Below are positions 1 through 12,361 of a stretch of 64,000 nucleotides of DNA, piece by piece; positions within the stretch are counted from its first letter, which is position 1; each line of letters begins with the position of its first letter. The stretch is from Nomia melanderi (taxonomy: Eukaryota > Arthropoda > Insecta > Hymenoptera > Halictidae), in the NCBI RefSeq assembly GCF_051020985.1, contig NW_027475133.1:4464001-4528000 (forward strand), given 5' to 3'. Both the position numbers and the translations under genes were made by a program. A model generated the notes under the pieces. That model was not told the origin of the DNA, searched no databases, and was given only the letters and a program-made list of their open reading frames with translations.

Positions 1-42
1 TGTGCAGCAGGAACGACCTCGGACCACCAGGGGCCGAGAAAA

Positions 43-64
43 TTACAGATATTCGGAATCCGTC
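43..64 (+). repeat. Rare 22-bp block in place of the usual CCACCGTCTC... segment (copy A)
   Basis: Between GCCGAGAAAA and the CACCCAAGGTCATG that follows, 22 bp read TTACAGATATTCGGAATCC plus GTC. The ordinary monomer has CCACCGTCTCATGGGGCCGG plus AC at the same place. By position only about 8 of 22 bases agree, while the rest of the monomer is ordinary and the length stays 175. Further zone 1 copies are at 1,620-1,641, 2,145-2,166, 5,467-5,488, 7,569-7,590, 12,990-13,011 and 15,092-15,113. The same monomers usually carry ACTGGCGAATG and GCAGCAGGAACG upstream. Confidence 0.9.
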
Positions 65-1311
65 ACCCAAGGTCATGTGACAATCCAGCATATATCTGGT
101 GATATCTCGGGTGCTATTACAGATAGCGCAATAAACCAAAGTGCATTTTCTGTAGGGTGCCCTGGCGCATGAATCTGGGCAGCAGGAACGACCTCGGACC
201 ACCAGGGGCCGAGATGACCACCGTCTCATGGGGCCGGACACTCAGGGTCAGGGGAAAATCCAATATATATCTGGTGATATCTCGGGTGCTATTAGAGATA
301 GCGCAATAAACCAAAGTGAATTATCTGCAGGAGGCCATGGCGCATGAATCTGTGCAGCGGCAACGACCTCGGACAACCAGGGGCCGAGAAAACCACCGAC
401 ACATGAGGCCGGACATCCAAGGTCATGCAAAAATCCAGTATATATCTGGTGATATCTCGGGTTATATTAGAGATAGCGCGATAAATCAAAGTGAATTATC
501 TGCAGGAGGCCCTTGCACATGAATCTGTGCCGCGGGAACGACGTGGGACCACCAGGGGCCGAGAAAACCACCGACACATGAGGCCGGACACCCAAGGTCA
601 TGTAAAAATACAGAATACATCTGGTTATATCTCGGGTGCTATTATAGATAGCGAAATAAATCAAAGTTCATTGTCTGCAGGAGGCCCTGGCGCATGAATC
701 TGGGCAGCAGGAACGACCTCGGACCACCAGGGACCCCGAAAATCACCGACACATGGGGCCGGACTGTCAAGGTCAGGGTAAAATCCAATATATATCTGGT
801 GATATCTCGGGTGCTATTAGAGATAGCGCAATAAATCAAAGTGCATTGTCCGTATGAAACCCTTGCGCATGAATCTGTGCAGCGGGAACGACCTCGGTCC
901 ACCAGGGACCGAGAAAACCACCGACTCATGGGGCCGGATACTAAGGGTCAGTGTAAAATCCAATATATATCTGGTGATATCTCGGCTGCTATTAGAGATA
1001 GCGCAATAAATCAAAGTGCATTGTCTGCAGGAGGCCCTGGCGCATGAAGCTGTGCAGCGGAAACGACCTGGGACCACCAGGGGCCGAGAAAACCACCGAC
1101 TCATGGGGCCGGATACTAAGGTGCAGGGAAAAATCCAATATATATCTGGTGATATCTCGGGTGCTATTAGAGATAGCGCAATAAATCAAATTGCATTGTC
1201 TGTAGGAGGCCCTGGCGCATGAATCTGTGCAGCGGGATCGACCTCGGACCACCAGGGGCCGAGAAAATCACCGTTGCATGGGGCCGGACACTCAGGGTCA
1301 GGGAAAAATCC

Positions 1312-1324
1312 AATATATATATAT
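1312..1324 (+). repeat. AT-expanded monomer (177 bp)
   Basis: AATATATATCTGG reads AATATATATATATGG, a net gain of 2 bp in the AT run. Copies at 7,261-7,273 and 14,784-14,796 are inherited through the higher-order repeat. The following ATATCTTGGG is also specific to this monomer. Confidence 0.88.
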
Positions 1325-1429
1325 GGTGATATCTTGGGTGCTATTACAGATAGCGCAATAAATCAAAGTGCATTGTCTGTAGGAGTCCCTGGCGCATGAA
1401 TCTGTGCAGCGGGCACGACCTCGGACCAC

Positions 1430-2480
1430 CAGGGGCCGAGAAAACCACCGACTCATGGGGCCGGATACTAAGGGGCAGGGAAAAATCCAATATATATCTG
1501 GTGATATCTCTGGTGCTATTAGAGATAGCGCAATAAATCAAAGTGCATTGCCTGTACGAGGCACTGGCGAATGAATCTGTGCAGCAGGAACGACCTCGGG
1601 CCACCAGGGGCCGAGAAAATTACAGATATTCGGAATCCGTCACCCAAGGTCATGTGATAATCCAGCATATATCTGGTGATATCTCGTGTGCTATTACAGA
1701 TAGCGCAATAAACCAAAGTGCATTGTCTGTAGGAGTCCCTGGCGCATGAATCTGTGCAGCGGGAACGACCTCGGACCACCGGAGGCCGAGAAAACCACAG
1801 TCTCATGGGGCCGGACACTCTTGGTCAGGGGAAAATCCAATATATATCTGGTAATATCTCGGGTGCTATTAGAGATAGCGCAATAAACCAAAGTGAATTA
1901 TCTGCAGGAGGCCCTGGCGCATGAATCTGTGCAGCGGAAACGACCTGGGACCACCAGGGGCCGAGAAAACCACCGACTCATGGGGCCGGATACTAAGGGG
2001 CAGGGAAAAATCCAATATATATCTGGTGATATCTCTGGTGCTATTAGAGATAGCGCAATAAATCAAAGTGCATTGCCTGTACGAGGCACTGGCGAATGAA
2101 TCTGTGCAGCAGGAACGACCTCGGGCCACCAGGGGCCGAGAAAATTACAGATATTCGGAATCCGTCACCCAAGGTCATGTGATAATCCAGCATATATCTG
2201 GTGATATCTCGTGTGCTATTACAGATAGCGCAATAAACCAAAGTGCATTGTCTGTAGGAGTCCCTGGCGCATGAATCTGTGCAGCGGGAACGACCTCGGA
2301 CCACCGGAGGCCGAGAAAACCACAGTCTCATGGGGCCGGACACTCTTGGTCAGGGGAAAATCCAATATATATCTGGTAATATCTCGGGTGCTATTAGAGA
2401 TAGCGCAATAAACCAAAGTGAATTATCTGCAGGAGGCCCTGGCGCATGAATCTGTGCAGCGGAAACGACCTGGGACCACC
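1430..2480 (+). repeat. Private three-monomer tandem duplication in copy A
   Basis: Bases from about 1,430 to 1,955 are repeated from about 1,955 to 2,480 at offset 525. Both copies include the monomer with the rare 22-bp block (1,620 and 2,145). Copies B and C have one copy of this stretch. The junction lies between about 1,949 and 2,034, where the sequence changes from the CCTGGGACC parent to the ATCTCTGGTG parent. Confidence 0.82.
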
Positions 2481-2825
2481 AGGGGCCGAGAAAACCACCG
2501 ACTCATGGGGCCGGATACTAAGGGGCAGGGAAAAATCCAATATATATCTGGTGATATCTCGGGTGCTATTAGAGATAGCGCAATAAATCAAAGTGCATTG
2601 CCTGTAGGAGGCACTGGCGAAAGAATCTGTGCAGCAGGATCGACCTCGGACCACGAGGGACCGAGAAAACCATCGACACATGGGGCCGGACTGTCAGGGT
2701 CAAGGTAAAATCCAATATATATCTGGTGATATCTCGGGTGCTATTAAAGATAGCGCAATAAATCAAAGTGCATTGTCTGCAGGAGGCCCTGGCGCATGAA
2801 TCTGTGCAGCGGGATCGACCTCGGA

Positions 2826-2839
2826 CCACCAGGGGGCGA
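2826..2839 (+). promoter_or_regulatory. CTCF-like core, near-complete form (putative)
   Basis: CCACCAGGGGGCGA agrees with the well-known CTCF core pattern CCASYAGRKGGCRS at 13 of 14 positions. The ordinary monomer has CCACCAGGGGCCGA (12 of 14, monomer positions 35-48). Near-complete copies are at 2,826, 8,250, 15,773, 47,090, 47,790, 51,815, 56,365 and 61,965. Binding is not shown by sequence, and the motif may be a chance property of the satellite. Confidence 0.35.
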
Positions 2840-3384
2840 GAAAATCACCGTCTCATGGGGCCGGACTGTTAGGGTCAGGGAAAAATCCAATATATATCTG
2901 GTGATATCTCGGGTGCTATTAGAGATAGCACAATAAACCAAAGTGAATTATCTATAGGAGGCCCTGGCGCATGAATCTGTGCAGCGGGAACGACCTCGGA
3001 CCACCAGGGTCCGAGAAAACCACCGTCTCATGGGGCCGGACACTCAGGGTCAGGGGAAAATCCTATATATATCAGGTGATATCTCGGGTGCCATTAGAGA
3101 TAGCGCAATAAACCAAAGTGAGTTATCTGCAGGAGGCCCTGGCGCATGCATCTGTGCTGCGGGAACAACCTCGGATCACCAGGGGCCGAGAAAACCACCG
3201 TCTCATGGGGCCGGACACTCAGGGTCAGGGAAAAATCCAATATATATCTGGTGATATCTTGGGTGCTATTACAGATAGCGCAATAAACCAAAGTGAATTA
3301 TCTGCATGAGGGCCTAGCGTATTAATCTGAGCAGCGGGAACGACCTCGGACCACCATGGGCCGAGAAAACGACCGTCTCATGGG

Positions 3385-3390
3385 GCGCAC
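3385..3390 (+). repeat. 1-bp deletion monomer (GGGGCGCACAC)
   Basis: GGGGCCGGACAC is shortened to GGGGCGCACAC, giving 174 bp. The same change occurs near 8,809 and 16,332 in copies B and C. The monomer before it also lacks the usual GCGCATGAATCTG, reading TAGCGTATTAATCTGAG. Confidence 0.85.
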
Positions 3391-3880
3391 ACTCAGGGTC
3401 AGTGAAAAATCCAATATATATCTGCTGATATCTCGGGTGCTATTACAGATAGCGCAATAAATCAAAGTGCATTGTCTGTAGGAGGCCCTGGCGCATGAAT
3501 CTGTGCAGCGGGAACGACCTCGGACCATCAGGAGCCAAAAAAACCACAGTCTCATGGGGCCGGACACCCAGGGTCAGGGTAAAATCCAATATATATCTGG
3601 TGATATCTCGGGTGCTATTACAGATAGCGCAATAAATCAAAGTACATTGTCTGTAGGAGGCCCTGGCGCATGAATCTGTGCAGCGGGAACGACCTCGGAC
3701 CACCAGGGGCCGAGAAAACGACCGCCTCATGGTGCCGGACACTCAGGGTCAGTGAAAAATCCAATATATATCTGGTGATATCTCGGCTGCTATTACAGAT
3801 AGCGCAATAAATCAAAGTGCATTGTCTGTAGGAGGCCCTGGCGCATGAATCTGTGCAGCGGGAACGACCTCGGACCACCA

Positions 3881-3890
3881 GGGGCGAGAC
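3881..3890 (+). repeat. 1-bp deletion monomer (GGGGCGAGACAAC)
   Basis: GGGGCCGAGAAAAC becomes GGGGCGAGACAAC, one base shorter. Other copies start at 4,405, 9,305, 9,829, 11,928, 16,828 and 17,352. The frame change joins minus-strand open frames of neighbouring monomers into the longest ones in the window (123-157 codons), which explains those frames without any gene. Confidence 0.88.
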
Positions 3891-4538
3891 AACCACCTTC
3901 TCATGGGGCCGGACACTCAGGGTCAGGGAAAAATCCAATATATATCTGGTGATATCTCGGGTGCTATTAAAGATAGCGCAATAAATCAAAGTGCATTACC
4001 TGTAGGAGGCCCTGGCGCATGAATCTGTGCAGCGGGAACGTCCTCGGACCTCCAGGGGCCGAGACAACGACCGTCTCATGGGGCCGGACACTCAGGGTCA
4101 GGGTAAAATCCAATATATATCTGGTGATATCTCGGGTGCTATTACAGATAGCGCAATAAATCGAAGTGCATTGTCTGTAGGAGGCCCTGGCTCATGAATC
4201 TGTGCAGCGGGAACGACCTCGGACGACCAGGGGCCGAGAAAACCACAGTCTCATGGGGCCGGACACTCAGGGTCAGCGGAAAATCCAATATATATCTGCT
4301 GATATCTCGGGTGCTATTACAGATAGCGCAATAAATCAAAGTGCATTGTCTGTAGGAGGCCCTGGCGCATGAATCTGTGCAGCGGGAACGACCTCGGACC
4401 ACCAGGGGCGAGACAACCACCTTCTCATGGGGCCGGACACTCAGGGTCAGGGAAAAATCCAATATATATCTGGTGATATCTCGGGTGCTATTACAGATAG
4501 CGCAATAAATCAAAGTGCATTGTCTGTAGGAGGCCCTG

Positions 4539-4713
4539 GCGCATGAATCTGTGTAGCGGGAACGTCCTCGGACCTCCAGGGGCCGAGACAACGACCGTCT
4601 CATGGGGCCGGACACTCAGGGTCAGGTTAAAATCCAATATATATCTGGTGATATCTCGGGTGCTATTACAGATAGCGCAATAAATCAAAGTGCATTGTCT
4701 GTAGGAGGCCCTG
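4539..4713 (+). repeat. Reference type B monomer (175 bp)
   Basis: This copy has the alternative states at the sites that separate the two main subfamilies: ATTACAG instead of ATTAGAG, AAATCAAAG instead of AAACCAAAG, GTGCATTG instead of GTGAATTA, and CTGTAG instead of CTGCAG, so the PstI site is lost. The sites lie within about 35 bp at monomer positions 131-164. Most monomers are A or B across the block; a minority are mixed, for example A at the first two sites and B at the last two. Confidence 0.85.
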
Positions 4714-6609
4714 GCGCATGAATCTGTGCAGCGGGAACGACCTCGGACCACCAGGGGCCGAGAAAACTACCGTCTCATGGGGCCGGTCACTCAGGGTCAG
4801 TGAAAAATCCAATATATATCAGCTGATATCTCGGGTGCCATTAGAGATAGCACAATAAACCAAAGTGAGTTATCTGCAGGAGGCCCTGGCGCATGCATCT
4901 GTGCAGCGGGAACGACCTCGGACCACCAGGGGCCGAGAAAACCGCAGTCTCACGGGGCCGGACACTCAGGGTCAGGGGAAAATCCAATATATATCTGGTG
5001 ATATCTCGGGTGCTATTAGAGATAGCGCAATAAACCAATGTGAATTCTCTGCAGGAGGCCCTGGGGCATGAATCTGTGCAGCGGGAACGACCTCGGACTA
5101 CCAGGGGCCGAGAAAACCACCGTCAAATGGAGCCGGACACGCAGGGTCATGTAAAAATCCAATATATATCTGGTGATATCTCGGGTGCTATTACCGATAG
5201 CGCAATGAATCAAAGTGCATTGTCTGTAGGAGGCCCTGGCGCATGAATCTGTGCAGCGGGAACGACCTCGCACCACCAGGGGCCGAGAAAACCAACGTCT
5301 CATGGGGCCGGACATTCAGGTTCAGGGAAAAATCCAATATATATCTGGAGATATCTCGGGTGCTATTAGAGATAGCGCAATAAATCAAAGTGCATTGCCT
5401 GTAGGAGGCACTGGCGAATGAATCTGTGCAGCAGGAACGACCTCGGACCACCAGGGGCCGAGAAAATTACAGATATTCGGAATCCGTCACCCAAGGTCAT
5501 GTGACAATCCAGCATATATCTGGTGATATCTCGGGTGCTATTACAGATAGCGCAATAAACCAAAGTGCATTTTCTGTAGGGTGCCCTGGCGCATGAATCT
5601 GGGCAGCAGGAACGACCTCGGACCACCAGGGGCCGAGATGACCACCGTCTCATGGGGCCGGACACTCAGGGTCAGGGGAAAATCCAATATATATCTGGTG
5701 ATATCTCGGGTGCTATTAGAGATAGCGCAATAAACCAAAGTGAATTATCTGCAGGAGGCCATGGCGCATGAATCTGTGCAGCGGCAACGACCTCGGACAA
5801 CCAGGGGCCGAGAAAACCACCGACACATGAGGCCGGACACCCAAGGTCATGCAAAAATCCAGTATATATCTGGTGATATCTCGGGTTATATTAGAGATAG
5901 CGCGATAAATCAAAGTGAATTATCTGCAGGAGGCCCTTGCACATGAATCTGTGCCGCGGGAACGACGTGGGACCACCAGGGGCCGAGAAAACCACCGACA
6001 CATGAGGCCGGACACCCAAGGTCATGTAAAAATACAGAATACATCTGGTTATATCTCGGGTGCTATTATAGATAGCGAAATAAATCAAAGTTCATTGTCT
6101 GCAGGAGGCCCTGGCGCATGAATCTGGGCAGCAGGAACGACCTCGGACCACCAGGGACCCCGAAAATCACCGACACATGGGGCCGGACTGTCAAGGTCAG
6201 GGTAAAATCCAATATATATCTGGTGATATCTCGGGTGCTATTAGAGATAGCGCAATAAATCAAAGTGCATTGTCCGTATGAAACCCTTGCGCATGAATCT
6301 GTGCAGCGGGAACGACCTCGGTCCACCAGGGACCGAGAAAACCACCGACTCATGGGGCCGGATACTAAGGGTCAGTGTAAAATCCAATATATATCTGGTG
6401 ATATCTCGGCTGCTATTAGAGATAGCGCAATAAATCAAAGTGCATTGTCTGCAGGAGGCCCTGGCGCATGAAGCTGTGCAGCGGAAACGACCTGGGACCA
6501 CCAGGGGCCGAGAAAACCACCGACTCATGGGGCCGGATACTAAGGTGCAGGGAAAAATCCAATATATATCTGGTGATATCTCGGGTGCTATTAGAGATAG
6601 CGCAATAAA

Positions 6610-7134
6610 CCAAAGTGAATTATCTGCAGGAGGCCCTGGCGCATGAATCTGTGCAGCGGGAACGACCCCGGATCACCAGGGGCAGAGAAAACCACCGTCT
6701 CATGGGGCCGGACACTCAGGGTCAGGGAAAAATCCAATATATATCTGGTGATATCTCGGGTGCTATTACAGATAGCGCAATAAATCAAAGTGCATTGTCT
6801 GTAGGAGGCCCTGGAGCGTGAATCTGAGCAGCGGGATCGACCTAGGACCACCAGGGGCCGGGAAAACAACCGTCTCATGGGGTCGGACACTCAGGGTCGG
6901 CGAAAAATCCCATATACATCTGGTGATATCTCGGGTGCTATTACAGATAGCGCAATAAATCAAATTGCATTGTCTGTAGGAGGCCCTGGCGCACGAATCT
7001 GTGCAGCGGGATCGACCTCGGACCACCAGTGGCCGAGAACACCACCGTCTCATGGGGTCGGACACTCAGGGTCAGGGAAGAATCCAATATAAATCTGGTG
7101 ATATCTCGGGTGCTATTACAGATAGCGCAATAAA
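6610..7134 (+). repeat. Three extra monomers in copies B and C relative to A (525 bp)
   Basis: Copy A goes directly from an ATTAGAG monomer to AAATCAAATTGC at 1,183-1,194. Copy B has three additional monomers before it reaches the same sequence at 7,132. The switch lies inside the shared block AGATAGCGCAATAAA. Copy C has the same insertion at offset 7,523. A deletion in A or a gain in the ancestor of B and C would both fit. Confidence 0.8.
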
Positions 7135-10100
7135 TCAAATTGCATTGTCTGTAGGAGGCCCTGGCGCATGAATCTGTGCAGCGGGATCGACCTCGGACCA
7201 CCAGGGGCCGAGAAAATCACCGTTGCATGGGGCCGGACACTCAGGGTCAGGGAAAAATCCAATATATATATATGGTGATATCTTGGGTGCTATTACAGAT
7301 AGCGCAATAAATCAAAGTGCATTGTCTGTAGGAGTCCCTGGCGCATGAATCTGTGCAGCGGGCACGACCTCGGACCACCAGGGGCCGAGAAAACCACCGA
7401 CTCATGGGGCCGGATACTAAGGGGCAGGGAAAAATCCAATATATATCTGGTGATATCTCTGGTGCTATTAGAGATAGCGCAATAAATCAAAGTGCATTGC
7501 CTGTACGAGGCACTGGCGAATGAATCTGTGCAGCAGGAACGACCTCGGGCCACCAGGGGCCGAGAAAATTACAGATATTCGGAATCCGTCACCCAAGGTC
7601 ATGTGATAATCCAGCATATATCTGGTGATATCTCGTGTGCTATTACAGATAGCGCAATAAACCAAAGTGCATTGTCTGTAGGAGTCCCTGGCGCATGAAT
7701 CTGTGCAGCGGGAACGACCTCGGACCACCGGAGGCCGAGAAAACCACAGTCTCATGGGGCCGGACACTCTTGGTCAGGGGAAAATCCAATATATATCTGG
7801 TAATATCTCGGGTGCTATTAGAGATAGCGCAATAAACCAAAGTGAATTATCTGCAGGAGGCCCTGGCGCATGAATCTGTGCAGCGGAAACGACCTGGGAC
7901 CACCAGGGGCCGAGAAAACCACCGACTCATGGGGCCGGATACTAAGGGGCAGGGAAAAATCCAATATATATCTGGTGATATCTCGGGTGCTATTAGAGAT
8001 AGCGCAATAAATCAAAGTGCATTGCCTGTAGGAGGCACTGGCGAAAGAATCTGTGCAGCAGGATCGACCTCGGACCACGAGGGACCGAGAAAACCATCGA
8101 CACATGGGGCCGGACTGTCAGGGTCAAGGTAAAATCCAATATATATCTGGTGATATCTCGGGTGCTATTAAAGATAGCGCAATAAATCAAAGTGCATTGT
8201 CTGCAGGAGGCCCTGGCGCATGAATCTGTGCAGCGGGATCGACCTCGGACCACCAGGGGGCGAGAAAATCACCGTCTCATGGGGCCGGACTGTTAGGGTC
8301 AGGGAAAAATCCAATATATATCTGGTGATATCTCGGGTGCTATTAGAGATAGCACAATAAACCAAAGTGAATTATCTATAGGAGGCCCTGGCGCATGAAT
8401 CTGTGCAGCGGGAACGACCTCGGACCACCAGGGTCCGAGAAAACCACCGTCTCATGGGGCCGGACACTCAGGGTCAGGGGAAAATCCTATATATATCAGG
8501 TGATATCTCGGGTGCCATTAGAGATAGCGCAATAAACCAAAGTGAGTTATCTGCAGGAGGCCCTGGCGCATGCATCTGTGCTGCGGGAACAACCTCGGAT
8601 CACCAGGGGCCGAGAAAACCACCGTCTCATGGGGCCGGACACTCAGGGTCAGGGAAAAATCCAATATATATCTGGTGATATCTTGGGTGCTATTACAGAT
8701 AGCGCAATAAACCAAAGTGAATTATCTGCATGAGGGCCTAGCGTATTAATCTGAGCAGCGGGAACGACCTCGGACCACCATGGGCCGAGAAAACGACCGT
8801 CTCATGGGGCGCACACTCAGGGTCAGTGAAAAATCCAATATATATCTGCTGATATCTCGGGTGCTATTACAGATAGCGCAATAAATCAAAGTGCATTGTC
8901 TGTAGGAGGCCCTGGCGCATGAATCTGTGCAGCGGGAACGACCTCGGACCATCAGGAGCCAAAAAAACCACAGTCTCATGGGGCCGGACACCCAGGGTCA
9001 GGGTAAAATCCAATATATATCTGGTGATATCTCGGGTGCTATTACAGATAGCGCAATAAATCAAAGTACATTGTCTGTAGGAGGCCCTGGCGCATGAATC
9101 TGTGCAGCGGGAACGACCTCGGACCACCAGGGGCCGAGAAAACGACCGCCTCATGGTGCCGGACACTCAGGGTCAGTGAAAAATCCAATATATATCTGGT
9201 GATATCTCGGCTGCTATTACAGATAGCGCAATAAATCAAAGTGCATTGTCTGTAGGAGGCCCTGGCGCATGAATCTGTGCAGCGGGAACGACCTCGGACC
9301 ACCAGGGGCGAGACAACCACCTTCTCATGGGGCCGGACACTCAGGGTCAGGGAAAAATCCAATATATATCTGGTGATATCTCGGGTGCTATTACAGATAG
9401 CGCAATAAATCAAAGTGCATTACCTGTAGGAGGCCCTGGCGCATGAATCTGTGCAGCGGGAACGTCCTCGGACCTCCAGGGGCCGAGACAACGACCGTCT
9501 CATGGGGCCGGACACTCAGGGTCAGGGTAAAATCCAATATATATCTGGTGATATCTCGGGTGCTATTACAGATAGCGCAATAAATCGAAGTGCATTGTCT
9601 GTAGGAGGCCCTGGCTCATGAATCTGTGCAGCGGGAACGACCTCGGACGACCAGGGGCCGAGAAAACCACAGTCTCATGGGGCCGGACACTCAGGGTCAG
9701 CGGAAAATCCAATATATATCTGCTGATATCTCGGGTGCTATTACAGATAGCGCAATAAATCAAAGTGCATTGTCTGTAGGAGGCCCTGGCGCATGAATCT
9801 GTGCAGCGGGAACGACCTCGGACCACCAGGGGCGAGACAACCACCTTCTCATGGGGCCGGACACTCAGGGTCAGGGAAAAATCCAATATATATCTGGTGA
9901 TATCTCGGGTGCTATTACAGATAGCGCAATAAATCAAAGTGCATTGTCTGTAGGAGGCCCTGGCGCATGAATCTGTGTAGCGGGAACGTCCTCGGACCTC
10001 CAGGGGCCGAGACAACGACCGTCTCATGGGGCCGGACACTCAGGGTCAGGTTAAAATCCAATATATATCTGGTGATATCTCGGGTGCTATTACAGATAGC

Positions 10101-10262
10101 GCAATAAATCAAAGTGCATTGTCTGTAGGAGGCCCTGGCGCATGAATCTGTGCAGCGGGAACGACCTCGGACCACCAGGGGCCGAGAAAACTACCGTCTC
10201 ATGGGGCCGGTCACTCAGGGTCAGTGAAAAATCCAATATATATCAGCTGATATCTCGGGTGC

Positions 10263-12361
10263 TATTAGAGATAGCGCAATAAACCAAAGTGAATTATCTG
10301 CAGGAGGCCCTGGCGCATGAATCTGTGCAGCGGGAACGACCTCGGACCACCAGGGGCCGAAAAAACCACAGTCTCATGGGGCCGGACACTCAGGGTCAGG
10401 GTAAAATGCAATATATATCTGGTGATATCTCGGGTGCTATTACAGATAGCGCAATAAATCAAAGTGCATTGTCTGTAGGAGGCCCTGGCGCATGAATCTG
10501 AGCAGCGGGAACGACCTCGGACCACCAGGGGCCGAAAAAACCACAGTCTCATGGGGCCGGTCACTCAGGGTCAGGGGAATATTCAATATATATCTGGTGA
10601 TATCTCGGGTGCTATTACAGATAGCGCAATAAACCAAAGTGCATTGTCTGTAGGAGACCCTGGCGCATGAACCTGTGCAGCGAGAACGACATCGGACCAC
10701 CATGGGCCGAGAAAACCACCGTCTCATGGGGCCGGACACTCAGGGTCAGGGGAAAATCCAATATATATCTGGTGATATCTCGGGTGCTATTAGAGATAGC
10801 GCAATAAACCAAAGTGAATTATCTGCAGCAGGCCCTGGCGCATGAATCTGTGCAGCGAGAACGACCTCGGACCACCAGGGGCAGAGAAAACTACCGTCTC
10901 ATGGGGCCGGACACTCAGGGTCAGTGAAAAATCCAATATATATCTGGTGATATCTCGGCTCCTATTACCGATAGCGCAATATTTCAAAGTGCATTGTCTG
11001 TAGGAGGCCCTGTCGCATGAATCTGGGAAGCGGGAGCGACCTCGGATCACCAGGGGCCGAGAAAACCACCGTCTCATGGGGCCGGACACTCAGGGTCATG
11101 GAAAAATCCAATATATATCTGGTGATATCTCGGGTGCTATTACAGATAGCGCAATAAATCAAAGTGCATTGTCTGCAGGAGGCCCTGGCCCATGAATCTG
11201 TGCAGCGGGAACGACCTCGGACCACCAGGGGCCGAGAAAACCACAGTCTCATGGGGCCGGTCACTCAGGGTCAGTGAAAAATCCAATATATATCTGGTGA
11301 TATCTCGGGTGCTATTAGAGATAGCGCAATAAACCAAAGTGAATTATCTGCAGGAGGCCCTGGCGCATGAATCTGTGCAGCGGGAACGACCTCGGACCAC
11401 CAGGGGCCGAGACAACCACCTTCTCATGGGGCCGGACACTCAGGGTCAGGGAAAAATCCAATATATATCTGGCGATATCTCGGGTGCTATTACAGGTAGC
11501 GCAATAAATCAAAGTGCATTGTCTGTAGGAGGCCCTGGCGCATGAATCTGTGCAGCGGGAACGTCCTCGGACCTCCAGGGGCCGAGACAACGACCGTCTC
11601 ATGGGGCCGGACACTCAGGGTCAGGGTAAAATCCAATATATATCTGGTGATATCTCGGGTGCTATTACAGATAGCGCAATAAATCGAAGTGCATTGTCTG
11701 TAGGAGGCCCTGGCTCATGAATCTGTGCAGCGGGAACGACCTCGGACGACCAGGGGCCGAGAAAACCACAGTCTCATGGGGCCGGACACTCAGGGTCAGC
11801 GGAAAATCCAATATATATCTGCTGATATCTCGGGTGCTATTACAGATAGCGCAATAAATCAAAGTGCATTGTCTGTAGGAGGCCCTGGCGCATGAATCTG
11901 TGCAGCGGGAACGACCTCGGACCACCAGGGGCGAGACAACCACCTTCTCATGGGGCCGGACACTCAGGGTCAGGGAAAAATCCAATATATATCTGGTGAT
12001 ATCTCGGGTGCTATTACAGATAGCGCAATAAATCAAAGTGCATTGTCTGTAGGAGGCCCTGGCGCATGAATCTGTGTAGCGGGAACGTCCTCGGACCTCC
12101 AGGGGCCGAGACAACGACCGTCTCATGGGGCCGGACACTCAGGGTCAGGTTAAAATCCAATATATATCTGGTGATATCTCGGGTGCTATTACAGATAGCG
12201 CAATAAATCAAAGTGCATTGTCTGTAGGAGGCCCTGGCGCATGAATCTGTGCAGCGGGAACGACCTCGGACCACCAGGGGCCGAGAAAACTACCGTCTCA
12301 TGGGGCCGGTCACTCAGGGTCAGTGAAAAATCCAATATATATCAGCTGATATCTCGGGTGC
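10263..12361 (+). repeat. 12-monomer insertion in copy B (2,099 bp)
   Basis: Copy A reads GTGCCATTAG at 4,836-4,845. In copy B the matching position (10,263) switches to GTGCTATTAG, runs on for 2,099 bp, and rejoins the A sequence at 12,362. The last part of the insertion (about 11,523-12,361) repeats the sequence just before it (about 9,424-10,262). That flank duplication is what unequal crossing-over between misaligned arrays leaves. It carries one extra 174-bp monomer (near 11,928), which makes it 12 x 175 minus 1. Confidence 0.85.
10956..10990 (+). repeat. Marker monomer variant (CTCCTATTACCG ... AATATTTCAAAG), first of seven
   Basis: This is a recognisable variant in the AT-rich half: CGGCTCCTATTACCG followed by GCAATATTTCAAAG, with GGGAAGCGGGAGCGACC in the next monomer. 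The same pair appears near 10,970, 18,490, 20,940, 23,215, 24,440, 28,465 and 32,490. Spacings are 43, 14, 13, 7, 23 and 23 monomers, so it works as a registration mark for the exchange history from copy B to the end of zone 3. Confidence 0.88.

Larger units (their letters stand above)
1..5424 (+). repeat. Higher-order repeat copy A (31 monomers)
   Basis: Base 1 corresponds to base 5,425, so the unit is 5,424 bp, or 31 x 175 minus 1. The minus one is accounted for by a 2-bp gain near 1,312 and three 1-bp losses near 3,385, 3,881 and 4,405. Bases 1-1,185 match copy B at offset 5,424. About 1,186-1,430 match at offset 5,949, because B has three extra monomers there. From about 2,480 to 4,838 the offset is again 5,424. 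Differences I found from B in the matching parts are very few, such as T/C near 415 and A/C near 3,970. Confidence 0.92.

Noticed and set aside
67..75. CCAAGGTCA nuclear-receptor half-site in the block-swapped monomers, and GGGGAAAATCC as a Rel-type site
   Set aside because: Short degenerate motifs; the first is limited to variant monomers and the second fails at a core position.
98..107. CCAAT next to TATATAT in each monomer as a promoter
   Set aside because: CCAATATATATC has both letter patterns but they overlap, with no spacing typical of a CCAAT box and a TATA box. AT-rich satellite gives such matches by chance. Satellite transcription is possible but not supported here.
5347..5356. GAGATATCTC 10-bp palindrome (also at 12,870)
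   Set aside because: It is a single-base variant of the ordinary GTGATATCTC and is inherited through the higher-order repeat; no reason to think it is a site.
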